DNA of 64,000 nt from Sweltsa coloradensis (Eukaryota > Arthropoda > Insecta > Plecoptera > Chloroperlidae). The translations under genes were made by a program, and so were the position numbers. Numbering within the stretch: position 1 is the first letter of the stretch; each line of letters opens with the position of its first letter. Shown here one piece after another: positions 33,835-46,769 of this stretch. The notes beneath the pieces are model-generated. The model saw only the letters and a list, made by a program, of their open reading frames with translations, made no database searches and was not told where the DNA came from. The stretch lies in the NCBI GenBank assembly GCA_024449915.1, contig JAMZAV010001056.1, positions 186,001 to 250,000 of the forward strand. Reading direction: 5' to 3'.

Positions 33835-34385
33835 AAGGCTATTTGACCGTGGTTTTCAATTTTCTCTAATATGCTATCAAGTCAAAATATAGTGAATGGC
33901 TTTGAAACCTGGCTCTATTAGAAAATCAAATGTTTTTAAAAAAATTCTGATCGGGCATACGGCAAATATCGCCTCTTCAAAATAATTTCATACTTCAATT
34001 CGCCCAAGCACACCATTCAATGTAGGTATTTGTGTTTTTGTGACATTAATTTTCAACTGGTTTTCTAAAGGCAGACTAAGAGAAAAAAAGTTTTATTTTT
34101 AAAACAATTGCCTTTACTGCGATTTTTACCGTTTGGCGGTACTTTGTACCGATTTGCACCGCCAATCGAAAAAATTCGCCGGAAAAACGATTGTTAAAAA
34201 AATGCAACTACCTACGTAGAATAGTGTTGTGGCGATTGGAGTTTGAAATTATTTTGAAAAGGCGATATTTGCCGTGTACCCGATCAGAAAAAAAATGATA
34301 TTCAAAGAGCCAGGTTTCAAAGACATTCACAATATTTTCACTTGGTAGCAAATTTGGGAAAATAGAAAAACGCGGTCGATTTTAT
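33835..34385. mobile_element. Diverged copy of the TTAA foldback element
   Basis: Same order of motifs as 23633-24265 ('caagtcaaaatatagtgaatggctttgaaac', 'accattcaatgtagg', 'gtttggcggta') and then the inverted arm. Compared with the empty paralogous site at about 10250 it is a clear insertion. Confidence 0.75.
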
Positions 34386-34427
34386 CGTCTAATTGGAAAT
34401 AATGGAATCACCCCTTCTAGAACTAAC

Positions 34428-34484
34428 CGGAATCAAGCGAATAGCAACCACTAACAATGCTATAGTCTAAAAGTCTTCTGACAT
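34428..34484 (-). pseudogene. Degenerate distal signal-peptide exon (upstream of gene B)
   Basis: Homologous to 48622-48669, but the frame from ATG hits TAG after five codons and the donor is GTTAGT. Probably dead. Confidence 0.65.
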
Positions 34485-34609
34485 TACTATTAACAGAACT
34501 TTTTGTGTGATTTCAGTCACATAATATAACCCTTGGTGGGAACTTTGTCCAGGTAAAGCTATTAAACTGTCAGCATGCTGTTTAAAGTTGTAAATCATAC
34601 ACATTAATT

Positions 34610-35300
34610 ACAGGAAACTAAAATTAGATCTAGATTTTACCATGAGCTATATGAATATTTCTCAGTAACATTAGTTTTATACAAGAGAGAATTCCGCACA
34701 ATTATTTAACCTAGTGATGACACGTGATCATTAGAATAAATAGTAGTCAATTTAAAAATAAGTAAGTTTGCACGAGCATGTACCGATTTTTGTCTATAAA
34801 TGTAGTTTTTCAAGGGGTTGGGTGGCGTTCTCACATTTGCAGGGGTCCACAAATATGTCTACCAACAATAAGTTTGGAATTCATCTGATCAACAAGTCCA
34901 AGTCGCGCATTATCTCCTTCTCCTCCACCCTAACTTTAAGTTTGGTGCTGATGTTCCCACCAAATCAGACACCCCATTTTCTTAATTAGTTAACACTCTT
35001 GCTGGGTAGCCTGTGGCTAGATATGTTGGCATGGTCTTTCCACGTCGTATGCGTGTGAGTGTTGTTGGAAGTATCAACATTAAAACATCGTTTATGGGTT
35101 GCACATAATATTATAGTTTATTAATGTCATAAATATATTTTTTTGTAATAAGTACTGCCTCTTCCAGATTGATACACACACATTTTTCTTTTTTTGTATT
35201 TCAAAACGCAATCCAATCTATTTTCAGTGCGATTCAAAAGTTGTATACATCATCAACAGCCATTTCAATTAAGTCAAAAACTAAATTCTCGAATGTTTCT
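34610..35300 (-). repeat. Paralogous upstream block, copy 3
   Basis: Matches the blocks at 1, 10490 and 48850, and is closest to 48850. No coding sequence. Confidence 0.7.
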
Positions 35301-35429
35301 GATGAGTGTAAAAAGGTTATACTTTTAGGTTTTGTGCGTGCGTAGGTGCGTTAATTAACTCAACAAATTACAATCACTCGTATCGTATGTTTCCACAAAT
35401 TCCGTCATTTATTTCAATGGAAGTATAGG

Positions 35430-35594
35430 TCACGGTTGTTCAGCCTTTTCACACACAAAGCCACGAGGGTGCGCACAAGGAAGGATCCACAACGACTTTA
35501 TATTGTAAGAATATGCGACGCACTTGTAATCAGTTGCGGGTACTGGATCACCTGCTGCTGGATTGAAAAAAAGAGATGGAACTTGCGGGCTTTC
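35430..35594 (-). CDS. Gene C exon 4, +1 homopolymer frameshift
   Basis: Alignment with gene D exon 4 shows 165 against 164 nt. The shifted frame stops at TGA soon after PASSISFF. Downstream, the old frame would still give CVAYSYN and HPRGFVCEKAEQP. Confidence 0.75.
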   Translation of the reverse strand, partial: ESPQVPSLFFNPAAGDPVPATDYKCVAYSYNIKSLWILPCAHPRGFVCEKAEQP

Positions 35595-38500
35595 CTGGAA
35601 AACAAAAATATCGTGTAAAGAGGATTAAAATATAATTAAAATAAAAAACAAGTCTTCTATTCAATTTCGTAATTGATTTTCAGTGGGGACGTTAATTATA
35701 AAGCGGACTGAGCATATTATCTCAAGCCGCTCTCACAAGACTGTATAATAATATAAAACCTGGATAACATGATGGTGACTGTGAAAAAAGCTGATTCACA
35801 AAAGACTGGTTAAAATGATTGGATGAGCGAAGCGAAGATTCCATTCCAATACTCTGTAGAAAAAAATCCGGATTGTTTTTCTTCTTTTTGTATTTTAGTG
35901 TGTTTGTCCACACGATTCAGGCTAAACCGATACTCCAATTGCAATGAAATTTTGTGGAGGCCTTCAAAATATCTAAACTTAGAACTTCCACGTTTTTGAA
36001 CGCAATCGAAAAATTATTTCTTATGAAAATCGCAATTTTACGATTTTTTCGATTTTTAAACAATTCTTGGTCTTATAACACCTACATGCTCTATTCGATT
36101 GTAATGATTTTTTGACAGAACCTTTATTTTATGAATTAATATATTCATGTCAAATTTGAGCGTAATCAAAAAATAATTTCTCATGATAATTGCAATTTTA
36201 CGATTTTTATTATTATTTTTAAAATTTCTTCGACTTATAACACCTACATGCTTTATTCGATTGTAATAATTTTTTCCAGAACCTCAATTTTATTAATTAA
36301 TATATTCGTGTGAAATTTGAGCGTAATCGAATAATTATTTCTTATGAAAATCGCAATTTTACGCTTTTTTCGTTTTTAAGCAATTACGCTCATCCAACCA
36401 CGCGCCTGAAAAAGCGTTTGCGAAGCTTCCTAGTAATAATAATTACACAAGATGTTACTTAACCTAACATGATAGATATTGAGTTATTGAAACCATCTGA
36501 TTTAAAAAACAGTTTACAAAAGTATCAGAGTTTTTCAGAAAAGATCATACGTCTCTTATAGCTCCCTATGGTATGCGAGTTGTATTTAGTTGTTCGTATA
36601 CGTTGCAAAATATACTCGTCAATACTAAACCTTGGGTTGAGATTCAGACATCAAAGGATGTTATATTTATTCATACAATGCCAAGTGGTGCAACTTTGCA
36701 ATGTAGTAGTGAAACCAAGATTACCTTAATGGTATAAAGATAAAAGAACATCAAAATTTATGTTAAACAATATCAAATTATTTATTCTATCATTTCTGAA
36801 CATGTTAACGAAAATTAAAAACACAATAAATTCGTAAGACAGTTTTCTCTTGGCTCAGTCTAATGCTATAAAGTAATGCTACTTCACGCAGGGACGGTTT
36901 TAGGCGTAAGCGACGTAAGTGTCGGATTTTTTCAATTGGAAACAACATGATAAATGCCAATGTTGCTGAATCCTCAATTATAGTATTTATAGCATAACAA
37001 AAATTTAAACATTCAACACTTTATCAAAAATTGATGTTCCATAGGAATCTGCACTCCCGTCTTGTCACCTGTCGAACGCAAAATGTGTCCAAAAGAATAA
37101 TTTAGATCGTGAAAGCTCGGATTGGATCGGAATAGTTTGTGACCATTGCTTAACTTTCTAATTGGAAGAAGAAGGGAGTATAGCTAAGGATACCACTCTC
37201 CGCCCCTGTGTAGTTTACTCTGTCCAGCACGGGGCACCCTCTCGTCTCAATCCCGGAAGGCCAATTGGCCGAAATGGCCAAACAGTTCAAGCGGGCGGCC
37301 AAATGTAATCTCGCCGACTCTAGAAAAATCCCTAGAACCGGCCCTGACTCGACGAAAAAATTAGGAACCTTGTTTGATTTCTTGTGTATTTTAAAACGAT
37401 AGTATGCGAGTGAATACATACACACATTTGGAAGAGTTTCTGTCCAGTAATATCTAGGGCGACGGTCGTTCGCCCGCAGCCAAGCGCTACACGTGTACTT
37501 ACATGGCGACGACCGAACTCGGCATGTATACACCTACCCGAGTTGGGGGGTTTTCAGCTATCTGGACACGCAGCCCCGAAAGATTTACAATCTTGAAACT
37601 CGGTATATGAGCTGAAATGTGGTCCATAATCTACCAAAAAAAGTCACCCCGATCCGTAACCCTTTATGTGTAAAAAAAAGTGCCTAAACATCGTTGAAAT
37701 TCTTCCTGCTGACTGGCTTGCTGGCTACCTGGCTAGCTTGTTAATTCTCAGTGGAGAAATATGAGCCTACAGTAACGGTAAAGAAAAAAAAACGGGATCT
37801 CTTAGAACTATGAAACTTGGACCACACTTACATATACCTCAGACGCAGTGCCTTTTGCTTTCAAAACCAAAATCGGATAACAGGGACCGGGGAAAATAAA
37901 AATTTGGATGATAATCAAAACACGTAATTACTAAGGCCTGGTAATTTGTACAAACTTGAAATTGAACATGCTCTTAACCATTACATCTAGCGCCAAAACA
38001 CAAGGGGCTAAATTTTGCTAAAATTTGCTAAAAAAAACACGTGAAATACACTTTGGTATCTCTCATTCTTAATCACTTTTGAATATGGAAAGCAAAATTG
38101 GGTAACGGGTACCGGAGAAAATCAAAATTATCAATGGCTAGGTAATTCCGTCCGTACTCTTATGAATAAGACGCTATACAGAGAAAACGGTACATCTTAG
38201 AACTTTGAAACTTGGACCACACTCAGATGTTCCTCATGCGCAATCACTTTAGCTTTCAAAACCAAAACCGGGCGATAGGGACCGGGGAAAATCAAAATCA
38301 AAATCAAAACGCGTAATTACTCAGGGTAGTATTTGTCAACTTGAAATTAAACATGCTCTTAACATTTTAAATATCTAGCGCCCAAAACACAAGGGGGCAA
38401 ATTTGGGGGGACCGTGGGCCCAAAAATGTCAAAAAACCACTCTGAACTTAACAAATTTAATCATTCAAAGTCCATCATTCACGCCTTGATAGGAAACAAA

Positions 38501-41500
38501 CAGCAAAAAGATATAATATCCCCCACAAAAACAAAAAAATTGTTAAAAACAGCAGCCATGAGCTCTCCTTCAAAAGTTTTCGGTTGTAAATGCGGTGAGA
38601 TATGGAAGTTGAGCCAAGCTTTCCAGTCTTTCTCCCTAGTTTCACATTGAAAAGAAGTAAGATCATTTCGCTTGTTGACGAGCGCCAAGCCAACCATTTT
38701 CGTGGTAAAAAGGTAACATTTTAAAACACAAAATAGTAAAAAAAAATTGCTTGCCCATTGAATTTTTAGAGTTCTCGGAATGAACTTGACTGATGCATTT
38801 TGATGTTGTCTATTCTCAATACAACAAGAAACTATTTGTGGGATCAAAGAGCACGTACGATAGAACGAATGATTTGAAGATTGAACTGTTGGTGAGTTAG
38901 CAATATTGATTAACCATGATTATTGATTATTTTTCATAGTTCGTTCCATTGTGTTTCTATATTAAATAAATGAAAATAAATAAAAATATATAGTACCCAT
39001 ATATACCCACTCATCAAGTCACATAACTGATTTTGGGGGGAAGTCGGGGACTGGAGGACATTAAATTTAAAGCGGACCAAGCCAACGCTGTCGGCGCCGA
39101 CACTATCGACAATCGAACAATGACCAACAGCTCGAATTTATTATGTGCCATGTTGCAATGACGGCTCCAAAGTCACCGTTTACACATTCCTAACTCAAGA
39201 ACTGATGGTCTCAAGTCCACATCAGAAGTTATTAAAAAAAAGCCTCTAACCACAAGACCATCAAAAAGCAACACAATAATTACACATTACACGCTACATA
39301 ATAGTACTTAAGAATAGATCTTGTTTATTGAATTTGCCGTAAATAAGACTATTTATTTTTGTTTCAAGATGTCCAAGGTATCCAAGCTAAAATGCTGCCA
39401 AGATCAAATACTGCCATAAAATTTTTCCTGTGTTAGCATCATTTATCTTGATGATATTGTAAAAACAATTATTATTTTTATCTGATGAGAAATTGACTAT
39501 AATTACAAAAATTCTACTAAATAACTCCATTTCTGGTGTTTAATAAAAAGTTACTTTTGTCTTTTTCATATTTCTACTCATCTACTTATTCTAAAATTTA
39601 TGTTCGATCATTTTTTTTCAAAATCCATCAAGGGTTTAACCTCTTCACTGTGGGGTTTTAAACCTGTGCTTACACCTGCTCGGGTACTTATTTATATACG
39701 GTATCTTACCAAGGACAGTATCAAAATCTTTGTTGTTAATATTAGAGATCCCAGCCCAGAGGTCCGTGTTCAGCGGAGCGCCGGGGAATTGAGGATTCTC
39801 ACTGATGATGCTACGAACTATTTTTATTTTCCCCGGCGAATCTACGACCATCAACCGGCCACCATCATTCTTACACACTGCGTCGGCAAAGATAAACGGG
39901 AGTCCAATCCGTGAGATCTTGAACAGACCCTTACTGTCGTCAAATCGTTTATAGTCTGGAACTTAGAACAAAACATTAATGCAGGGTCATCTAAAGTAAG
40001 ATATCGTAGATAATAGTTTACTTTACCTTATAAGTAATGTTTGTAGTTAATTTAGTAATAACTAGAAAAACGCCAAAGTCGTTGTTACACGAGTGAGGAA
40101 GCCATGTGTTGAGTACCCGGGAATATCCCCTTTCCTCCCCTACACCTAAGGCTGGATCTAGCCAGAATGGGTATTTCCTCCCCAGCCTATTAGGCTAGAG
40201 TGGCGCATTAGGCCTTTCACTTGACGCGCCCTTATAAACACTAAACTCTAACCCCTATCATTTATACTTGTATATTAATGTTACCGGGTACTCAACACAT
40301 GGCTTGGCGCACATGGCACATGGCGACTTTGGCTTTCTCAATATACTGTATAATCATTGCACAAACAGTGGTCACAGCCCCTTGTTGAATAGATTCACCC
40401 CAGGCTAAATGGAACGGCCAGTGTACGACCCCTAGTATACTGCCGCTAGCGTCAATGTATGAAAAATTGAAGATTTATGCCTAGCTAAACAGAGAAAATG
40501 TTTTAGTTTATATGGTTTCAGAGCGCGTCAACCGATCGTGTTGTCGTAGTCGCCGTCTTCGTAATGAAAAAGTCTATGTCCTAGTTGAGGTTTAGTTTAT
40601 TTGGATTAAGGGCACGTCAACCGCTAGGTCGTAATACGCCACTCTAGCCTAGGGGATTTTAGGGAGGAAAAGACCAATCAGGTCAGAATCAGATACGGGT
40701 AGGTGAAAGGAAAAGGGGGTTCTCATGTCGTGGTCGTAATCGTCTTCGTCTTCGTTCGTGTCGTTATGATCGTCGTCGTCGAGGAGGTCGTCAGGGAAAG
40801 GAGTCCCCGACGACGAGTACCAGAACTCGTATCTAGTTTCGATGAGTAATATACTCCTCTATAGAGGGAGAAAAGGGAATGATACCGGGTCTCAACATCT
40901 GGCTCACTCACTCGTCTAACAACGACTTTGGCGTTTTCTTAGTTGTAAACTGCGTATTACCTTAAGATTGACTCTATTGCACCGTTTCTTGTGAATCATA
41001 GCCAGCATTATTACAAGTAGTAACCACCGACTTGGAGATATTTTATCTGTCTCCGTCTTTCACAATAATTTTTTTATAACCATGGCTGTGGCCTTCCATT
41101 TGGTTAATATTTTTACATTTTTATTTCTTGGGAGATTAAATCGAAACGGATGTTGCTGATTTTGTTATCAGTTTTCAGTATACTGGTACCGGATGTTTGC
41201 TTAAAATTTCAGCGCAATTGGTTTAGTTATTCCGCTGATTTTTGGCGTACTCACAGAATCATGGAGGAAGCGCCGTTGGACTTGAATTATAACGATTAGC
41301 GAAACTGTTCTTGTGGAAACTTTTTGATGTATACTTTACGTTATTAATTGAGTGCACAAATTCTATCCCATTATGCATTATTCATCTACTAAATGCCCTA
41401 ACTTTTACCCCACCTTGCTGAAATGGATACATTTATTAATTAATGCCTAAAATGATAAGGTATTAAATTTATTTTATGGGAAACAAAGTCGTTAGTCAAA

Positions 41501-44500
41501 GAGTTACCACTTTAAATTACCTTCCTTCATTTTGCTCAATTCCATGTCCTTACCGTAATCTCAAGCGTCACGGGCGAGACTACGTAAGTAATATTTCTTA
41601 ATTGTTAAGTGTTGGAGACACCCAGTCTACGAAAGTGGAAGTTAAGGTAGAAAGTGTGATATTATTTCAGGTATTAATAATTATTATTTTCAAAACACCA
41701 ATTATTGGTGTTTTTTTGTATTAATTTCATCACAAAATTAATCGGGATTCTTGTGATCAACGACTGAGCTAAGCAAAAATAATCAATGTAAATATTCTTT
41801 GTGGCAGTAGTATATCTTAAATCTGTTTTGGTTGGTCCCGCGTTTAAATCCTGTCGAGACCGGCAATCTTGACCGAAGGTTTTCCTAGGTTTTCCTCAGT
41901 CGTTAATACGAATGAAAGTTATTTAGTCCTCAAAAGCAATTTGTATTTACTCCATTCAAATAGAGTCAGTCACCGGAAGAGGGGCATGCATTGCACCCTG
42001 AGAAGGTTTTCTACGAAAAAAATTATAATTTAAAATATTTTATTCCAACCTTCGTTGGGCTGTGCTTTGGGCTGTGCATTGGGCTGTGCTTTGGTCAACG
42101 ATCTTCTCCATACGCCGGGTGAAACGCATTTTATTTCAGCAACATTTTTCTTCTTTACAACGGTGTTCTTAAATACGAAGCGCGCTATGGTGCCGACTGG
42201 CGCTTGCTCGCAGTCTACGCTTTGACCTTCATTGTCGCAGGCCAGGCTCGCAGATCGGGCGGTCAGTGGGGCACATGGCTGATCTTCGTTCTCTTCTTCG
42301 GCCACTGAAGGCTGGAATCAGTAGGAACGGACAAAGATATCGATATTTTGATACGATATCAATATTATAGAATATGAATATTAAAAAAAGTGAAAGACTA
42401 AACGAAGATATGAATTTTGGTCAATGTTAATTGCTAGGGAGTCTAATGCCATAATTACTAAGAAAAATAGTTTATATATATATTTTTTTAAATTGACGTG
42501 CGTATTATGATGGTGAAGGTGCCGGATCTTAACGCGAGTGTTAGAACTTAAAAATCGTTTTGCATTTTTGGCCACACTTGATCAGTTGTTTCAACCACAA
42601 TTTAAATAGTAACTTAGTCCAATTATTTTGATACTTCTACGCTAATAAAATTTTTCGTGTGATATTGATAATGAATCATGTCATAGCCCATTCCTAATCA
42701 GTGATTGCCAAGAACTTTTATAGATCAAAGAACGGACTCTTTAAGTAACTTTGATTTATTTGTTATTTAAGATATAATCAAATACTTTTGTAACTACATC
42801 AGTTGTTAACCAACATGTTATTTTATAACGTGCTTTTTATTGTCTGAAGCGCGTAAAAATAGTCTAAGTAACAAAATCTGTCTCAAACTGGTACTTGCCC
42901 AAACCCCAGGAATGGTCTATAGTACAGATATTATTAAGCTACGATGGTGCGACTAACACTCTTTCAATCGAAGCATTAAACCATTGAGTATAGAACATAT
43001 TTACTAGACTCGATAATAAAACGAAGAACAACTTGTAGAGCGAAGTTTCGAAACAAGACAATCATGTCCACCAAAAACATTATAATCACAAAATTCTGCC
43101 TAGGCCAGTTTCTTTAAAATTAAAAAATCATTGAATATAAACTATATTATGAATTAAATAATAAAGTAAAAAATTGGTGATTTGTCCCAATATATAAGTC
43201 CAATGCACGAATGGAGAAGGAAATACATTTTCTATCAAAACAAGTCATGTCCACATTCATGTCAACTTTCTTTTGAAAACCTATAACTTCAAGCACAAAT
43301 CGCGCTTAGACATGTTCATTTTCGATAAAAACTATGATGCATTCGTCTGAATGATTCAGGATTAGGATTTCACCACAACATGATACCTAACTCAATTTCG
43401 TAAAATGATGGACATATCTAGTTTCAAACTAGGCTCGCTATAATAGTGCGCCGCAGCCAAGCCGCGGTAAACATGCTCAGGAAATTTACACTGCAACTGA
43501 GTATGGGAGTTCGCGAGGTGTTACATAGCCTTAATAGAACGTGAAATTAATTTAAAAAACTATTTTAATTGGGTGATGGTGGAAGAATTTAGGTAATTGA
43601 CAACATACGTCAATTTTGGATGGGGTACGAACATTCCTTCTGGGTGACGAAGTGGGTGGAAGCATACTCAAAATCACTTTTCGAATGTTAGTTACTCCTC
43701 TTCTCCTCCTGTTTCCAGTGCCAAATTAGTAAATTTCAATTGCACATGCAATTCACGCTGTATACAAAGCATTACGATACATATTTTCTGGTTTACTTAG
43801 ACATCAAAATATTGTTTTAATTACTCTCAGTAAACTGTTTAACCGTGTATCCTACATGATAGACCGACCCTGATACTGTCAACATTAATTTTGTCTGGTA
43901 TAGACAGGTAAATAAAAAAAATTGAAAAAAAATGAAAATTTGCTATTATTATTATTATTAGTAGCCGTTATTCGATTGAAGAACGAACACACAAAATGTT
44001 TTCAAGAAAACTGACTATGGACAATATTTAAAGTTTTTAAACGATTCTTTTCCAATTGCATTTAAAACTGTATAACATTCAATTTTTATTACTAAATAAC
44101 CCAGTCTTGTTCGAAAATCAACCTTTCAAAATGCTTGAATTATGAATGTTTCATCGTGCAATGTCTTGGGATATACCTGATTAATTTGTATTTTTACAAA
44201 TAAAATCACACACACATACATATAGGCCTATTAAACAAGTTCTGTGAAAAATATAGCAATCAAAATAAAGAATGTATGAATTAGTAAACTCAAAATAAAA
44301 ATAAGTTGAGTCCATCTTTAAGTTCAATGTAGTGTTGTTAATATTTGGATGAGCGAAGCGAAGATTTCAATTTCACCGACCCCCCCAAAAAATTCGCTCA
44401 GGTGTTTTTTTTGTCTGTTTGTTTGTTTACTCTCTACCGGGCAAACGGCATATGAGATCTTGATGAAAATTGGAGGGGACCTTCGAAACCACTGAACTTA

Positions 44501-45044
44501 GACCTGCCACGTTTTTGGGTACACTCGAAGAAATATTTCTCATGAATATCGTACTTTTACGATTTATTTTTTATTTTTAGTGCGATATTTTCGTGACATT
44601 TGGGCCGATTCTGACCAAACGGGTAGGGCTACAACGTTATATTTTACATGTACATTAAGGTAATTGTTATGTATTGCTTTTTGAAAGAAAAAGTTGAAAA
44701 AGTTAACCAGAATCCATAGAATAAAGGTTTTAATATGAGTTTTTTGAGGTTTATAAAACCATTAACAAGTAACAATAGAATCTTGGCAACAATCACCTAC
44801 AATGCATTCAAAAAGCACTTGCAAAGGAAAAGTGGTCATACGCAAACTAAAAACTTACAAAAAAGCTCATCCATCAACGCGGCGGGCCTTAAGCGTTTTC
44901 CTAGTATAATAAATGTGAATTGTGAAATGTTAATTCAATCCTATACTTGATCTGGTCTTAGATAAGGTTTAGGCCTACTCGCCTCCTGAAACTTACCTGA
45001 ATCAGGCAAACAGAAACAACTAAGAAGGCAAGTCTTCTATGCAT
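35430..45044 (-). CDS. Gene C: secreted CCP-CTLD protein, exon 4 frameshifted
   Basis: Exons: 1 at 44997-45044, 2 at 42050-42311, 3 at 39710-39955, 4 at 35430-35594. The layout and phases follow gene D, its nearest relative; even intron contents are shared. Exons 1-3 are intact and encode a signal peptide (MHRRLAFLVVSVCLIQ), the CCP-like module with an AQPN/AQPK repeat tail, and the N-terminal CTLD half ending in LWAGIS. Exon 4 has seven A where gene D has six (plus strand about 35566-35572). The frame then ends after FFQSSSR and the closing CTLD cysteines are lost. It is either a recent pseudogene or a homopolymer error. A distal signal-peptide exon at 48622-48669 may offer an alternative start. 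Confidence 0.65.
35819..36433 (+). mobile_element. Helitron-like element in intron 3 of gene C
   Basis: TTGGATGAGCGAAGCG at the start, ACGCTCATCCA near the end, hairpin AACCACGCG...GCGTTTGCG, terminal CTAG. Gene D at about 50083 has the empty site (AAAATGATTATAATAATTAC), so insertion between A and T is directly visible. Confidence 0.8.
36590..37364. mobile_element. Insertion in gene C intron 3, absent from gene D
   Basis: Gene D reads 'gtatttaggaacc' straight through at about 50230. Gene C has about 775 bp here, with TTAG at both junctions. Within it, 36899-37346 has ends CAGGGACGGTTTTAGG / CCTAGAACCGGCCCTG and imperfect 8-bp flanks (ACTTCACG / ACTCGACG), as in hAT MITEs. Confidence 0.6.
37365..39600. 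other. Intron 3 of gene C, no exon seen
   Basis: Aligns with gene D intron 3 (about 50230-51650 and 52985-54120). It contains several diverged 'gaaaacggtacatcttagaac' / 'ggtaacgggtaccgg' repeats. Open frames are short and not conserved between the two introns. Confidence 0.6.
39710..39955 (-). CDS. Gene C exon 3: CTLD N-terminal half
   Basis: 246 nt, phase 1 in and out, acceptor AGTTCCAG, donor G|GTAAGA. Encodes YKRFDDSKGLFKISRIG, ADAVCKNDGGRLMVVDS, SIISENPQFPG and LWAGISNINNKDF. Intact. Confidence 0.85.
40071..41295 (-). mobile_element. CTAG-family composite in intron 2 of gene C
   Basis: The left end CTAGAAAAACGCCAAAGTCG has its inverse at 40905-40940. The segment to about 41295 carries the family interior ('gctgattttgttatcag', 'gaagcgccgt'). 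Gene A (about 2270) and gene B (about 13600) lack it at the same intron position. Gene D has a similar insertion, so it predates the C/D split. Confidence 0.6.
41800..41890 (+). repeat. tRNA-like SINE remnant in intron 2 of gene C
   Basis: Counterpart of 2681-2770 and 55795-55880. Confidence 0.4.
42050..42311 (-). CDS. Gene C exon 2: sushi/CCP-like module
   Basis: The acceptor GATTCCAG leads into PSVAEEENEDQPC, then CDNEGQSVDCEQAPVGTIARFVF, CVSPGVWRRSL and the repeat tail TKAQPNAQPKAQPNEG. The donor GAAG|GTTGGA gives phase 1, fitting exon 3. The alternative downstream micro-exon seen in gene D has an extra base here (37 nt) and would break the frame. Confidence 0.75.
42320..44344. other. Intron 1 of gene C, no exon seen
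   Basis: Homologous to gene D intron 1 (56290-59150) and to parts of gene B intron 1 (about 16140-16660). Contains the recurrent 'gccgcagccaagccgcgg' segment near 43450. Confidence 0.6.
44345..44904 (+). mobile_element. Helitron-like element in intron 1 of gene C
   Basis: TTGGATGAGCGAAGCGAAG to GCGTTTTCCTAG before T. Gene D has the empty site at about 59158 (TTAATATTATAGTAAA). Near the 3' end: GCTCATCCA, then AACGCGGCGGGCCTTAAGCG. Confidence 0.8.
44997..45044 (-). CDS. Gene C exon 1 (proximal): signal peptide
   Basis: MHRRLAFLVVSVCLIQ, donor CAG|GTAAGT, phase 0. Confidence 0.8.
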
Positions 45045-45133
45045 ATCGTTTCAACTTTACTTTTTTTTAGTGGTGAGTAGCCTCATGGAAGTCCTCTTAC
45101 ATAATATTCATTAAGAGTGTGTGGAGTACGCCC

Positions 45134-45141
45134 TTTATATA
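45134..45141 (-). promoter_or_regulatory. TATA box of gene C
   Basis: TATATAAA in the context GTATATAAAGGGCG, about 90 bp upstream of the ATG. Confidence 0.75.
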
Positions 45142-45653
45142 CATAAGGCACATAGCCCTATTGATGGGAACAAGCAATTAAATATCCGCGTGCAAGCTTC
45201 TAGTTGTCAATCGTACTCATTAATTGCAGGAAACGGAAATTAGGATGAAATTTTACCATGAACCATGAATTTTTTCTCAGTAACATTAGAAAGAAACAAG
45301 ACAAACTTCACTAACAACTCGTGACCATTAGAATAATAAAGTTGTTTCGAAGCAACTAAGCCAATGCCGACGTCACCGGCGGGTGGATTGCATCCAATCA
45401 GCGGTCCCCAATATAAAATACTGAACGCTCATTGGCTCGCCGAGGTCGCGCTCAACGGCTAATACAGTTAAAATTGTAAGTTTATCCGAACACGTACCGA
45501 CTTTTGTCTGTAATATAGTTTTTCAAGGTGTGGATGAGTCCTTCTCACATTTGTAGATGTTCACAAATTTGTAGACGATAAGTTTAGAATTACTCTGATG
45601 AACACATTTTACTCGGTTTTCCTTCCCCCCCCCCTTACCAAAACATATATTAA

Positions 45654-46294
45654 AGGGGCTAAAAAGCCCAAAAATTATTTTTTACCACGTGATCTATAGC
45701 ATAATACTACACTAAAATGACCGTTTAAAAAATTATATCTTGTAACTGTGATTTAACACGAATTTTTGAATTTTTTGATCCAGAAATTAGCGAAAATTGG
45801 TGTTTTGGGAAATTTCTTAAATCGGCTTTAACCTGCTTCTTTTTTGGTCCACATAGATACTAGAGCATAGTACTAATCTAAAATGCCCCTTTATAACATT
45901 GTGTCTTGAAACTGTGCCCAAATATACCCTCAAACACGCAAAATATGCATTCCTAAATCACACCCTTTTTTGGTAATCAGCATATTTTGCCCAAATTGCT
46001 TGCCCAAATTACAAACCAAAATATATTAAATCCACAGAAAAGGCTGTAGAGTACGTCAATAATCGCAAAACATATTTTGGATCAAAATCCTCCAAGGTCA
46101 CGGGGCATAACGATTGTCCCCATGTTATATATTATGGGAGATTTTTGCCGATGGGACCTAGCTCGAAAAATGTCATGTTTGATTATTTTTTGGGAGGTCA
46201 TGGTGGCCCCAATAATTTTTCTGTTAATTGCTAAATTCATTACTAGTTAGCCCGAATGAAATATATTTTTTGAGTTTAGCGGTTAAATACCCCT
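45654..46294. mobile_element. TTAA-flanked MITE upstream of gene C
   Basis: TTAA at 45650-45653 and 46295-46298. The inner ends AGGGGCTA / TACCCCT are inverted. Gene D's matching region (about 60560) lacks the insert. A partial second copy ends at TTAA 63827-63830. Suggests a piggyBac-type MITE; no transposase. Confidence 0.65.
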
Positions 46295-46769
46295 TTAAAG
46301 CGTTATCCGATCAATGGGCAAATGAGAAACATCCGAGCGCCCCGCGCAGAAGCAGCCGGATGCAAATTCGCGAAGTGAAACATTTTTTTGACACCACGAA
46401 TCTGAAATGACCGTTTTCGACATTTGATTTGAAGCTGATTTTTGAAATGTGGGTTTTACTACTTGGATGTTTTATTCAAACGTAATGAAATTAGGTACAA
46501 TATAATATATGAACACATTGTACGTCAAATAATTGGTAAGCTGTGTTTGAATAAATGCGTAAATTAAGAATGCATTAAAATCTTAGACCACGAAGGGTAT
46601 TTGGTCTAAGATTAAAATGCATCTTAATAAAACTATCACAAAACAACTTTTTAAAGATCATATTTTCTAAACATTCAGTCTTTCAGGGATCGAGGGGGAG
46701 GGGGCAAAGGGACTTCCTTGTCTTCCCCCCTATGGTGGGCGCCCATGATATTGATTAATATTTCAAACA

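Noticed and set aside
37150..37533. 127-codon minus frame, partly repeated at 50216-50410
   Set aside because: Lies in intron 3 of genes C and D, is interrupted by an insertion in C, and the conserved part shows no coding pattern.
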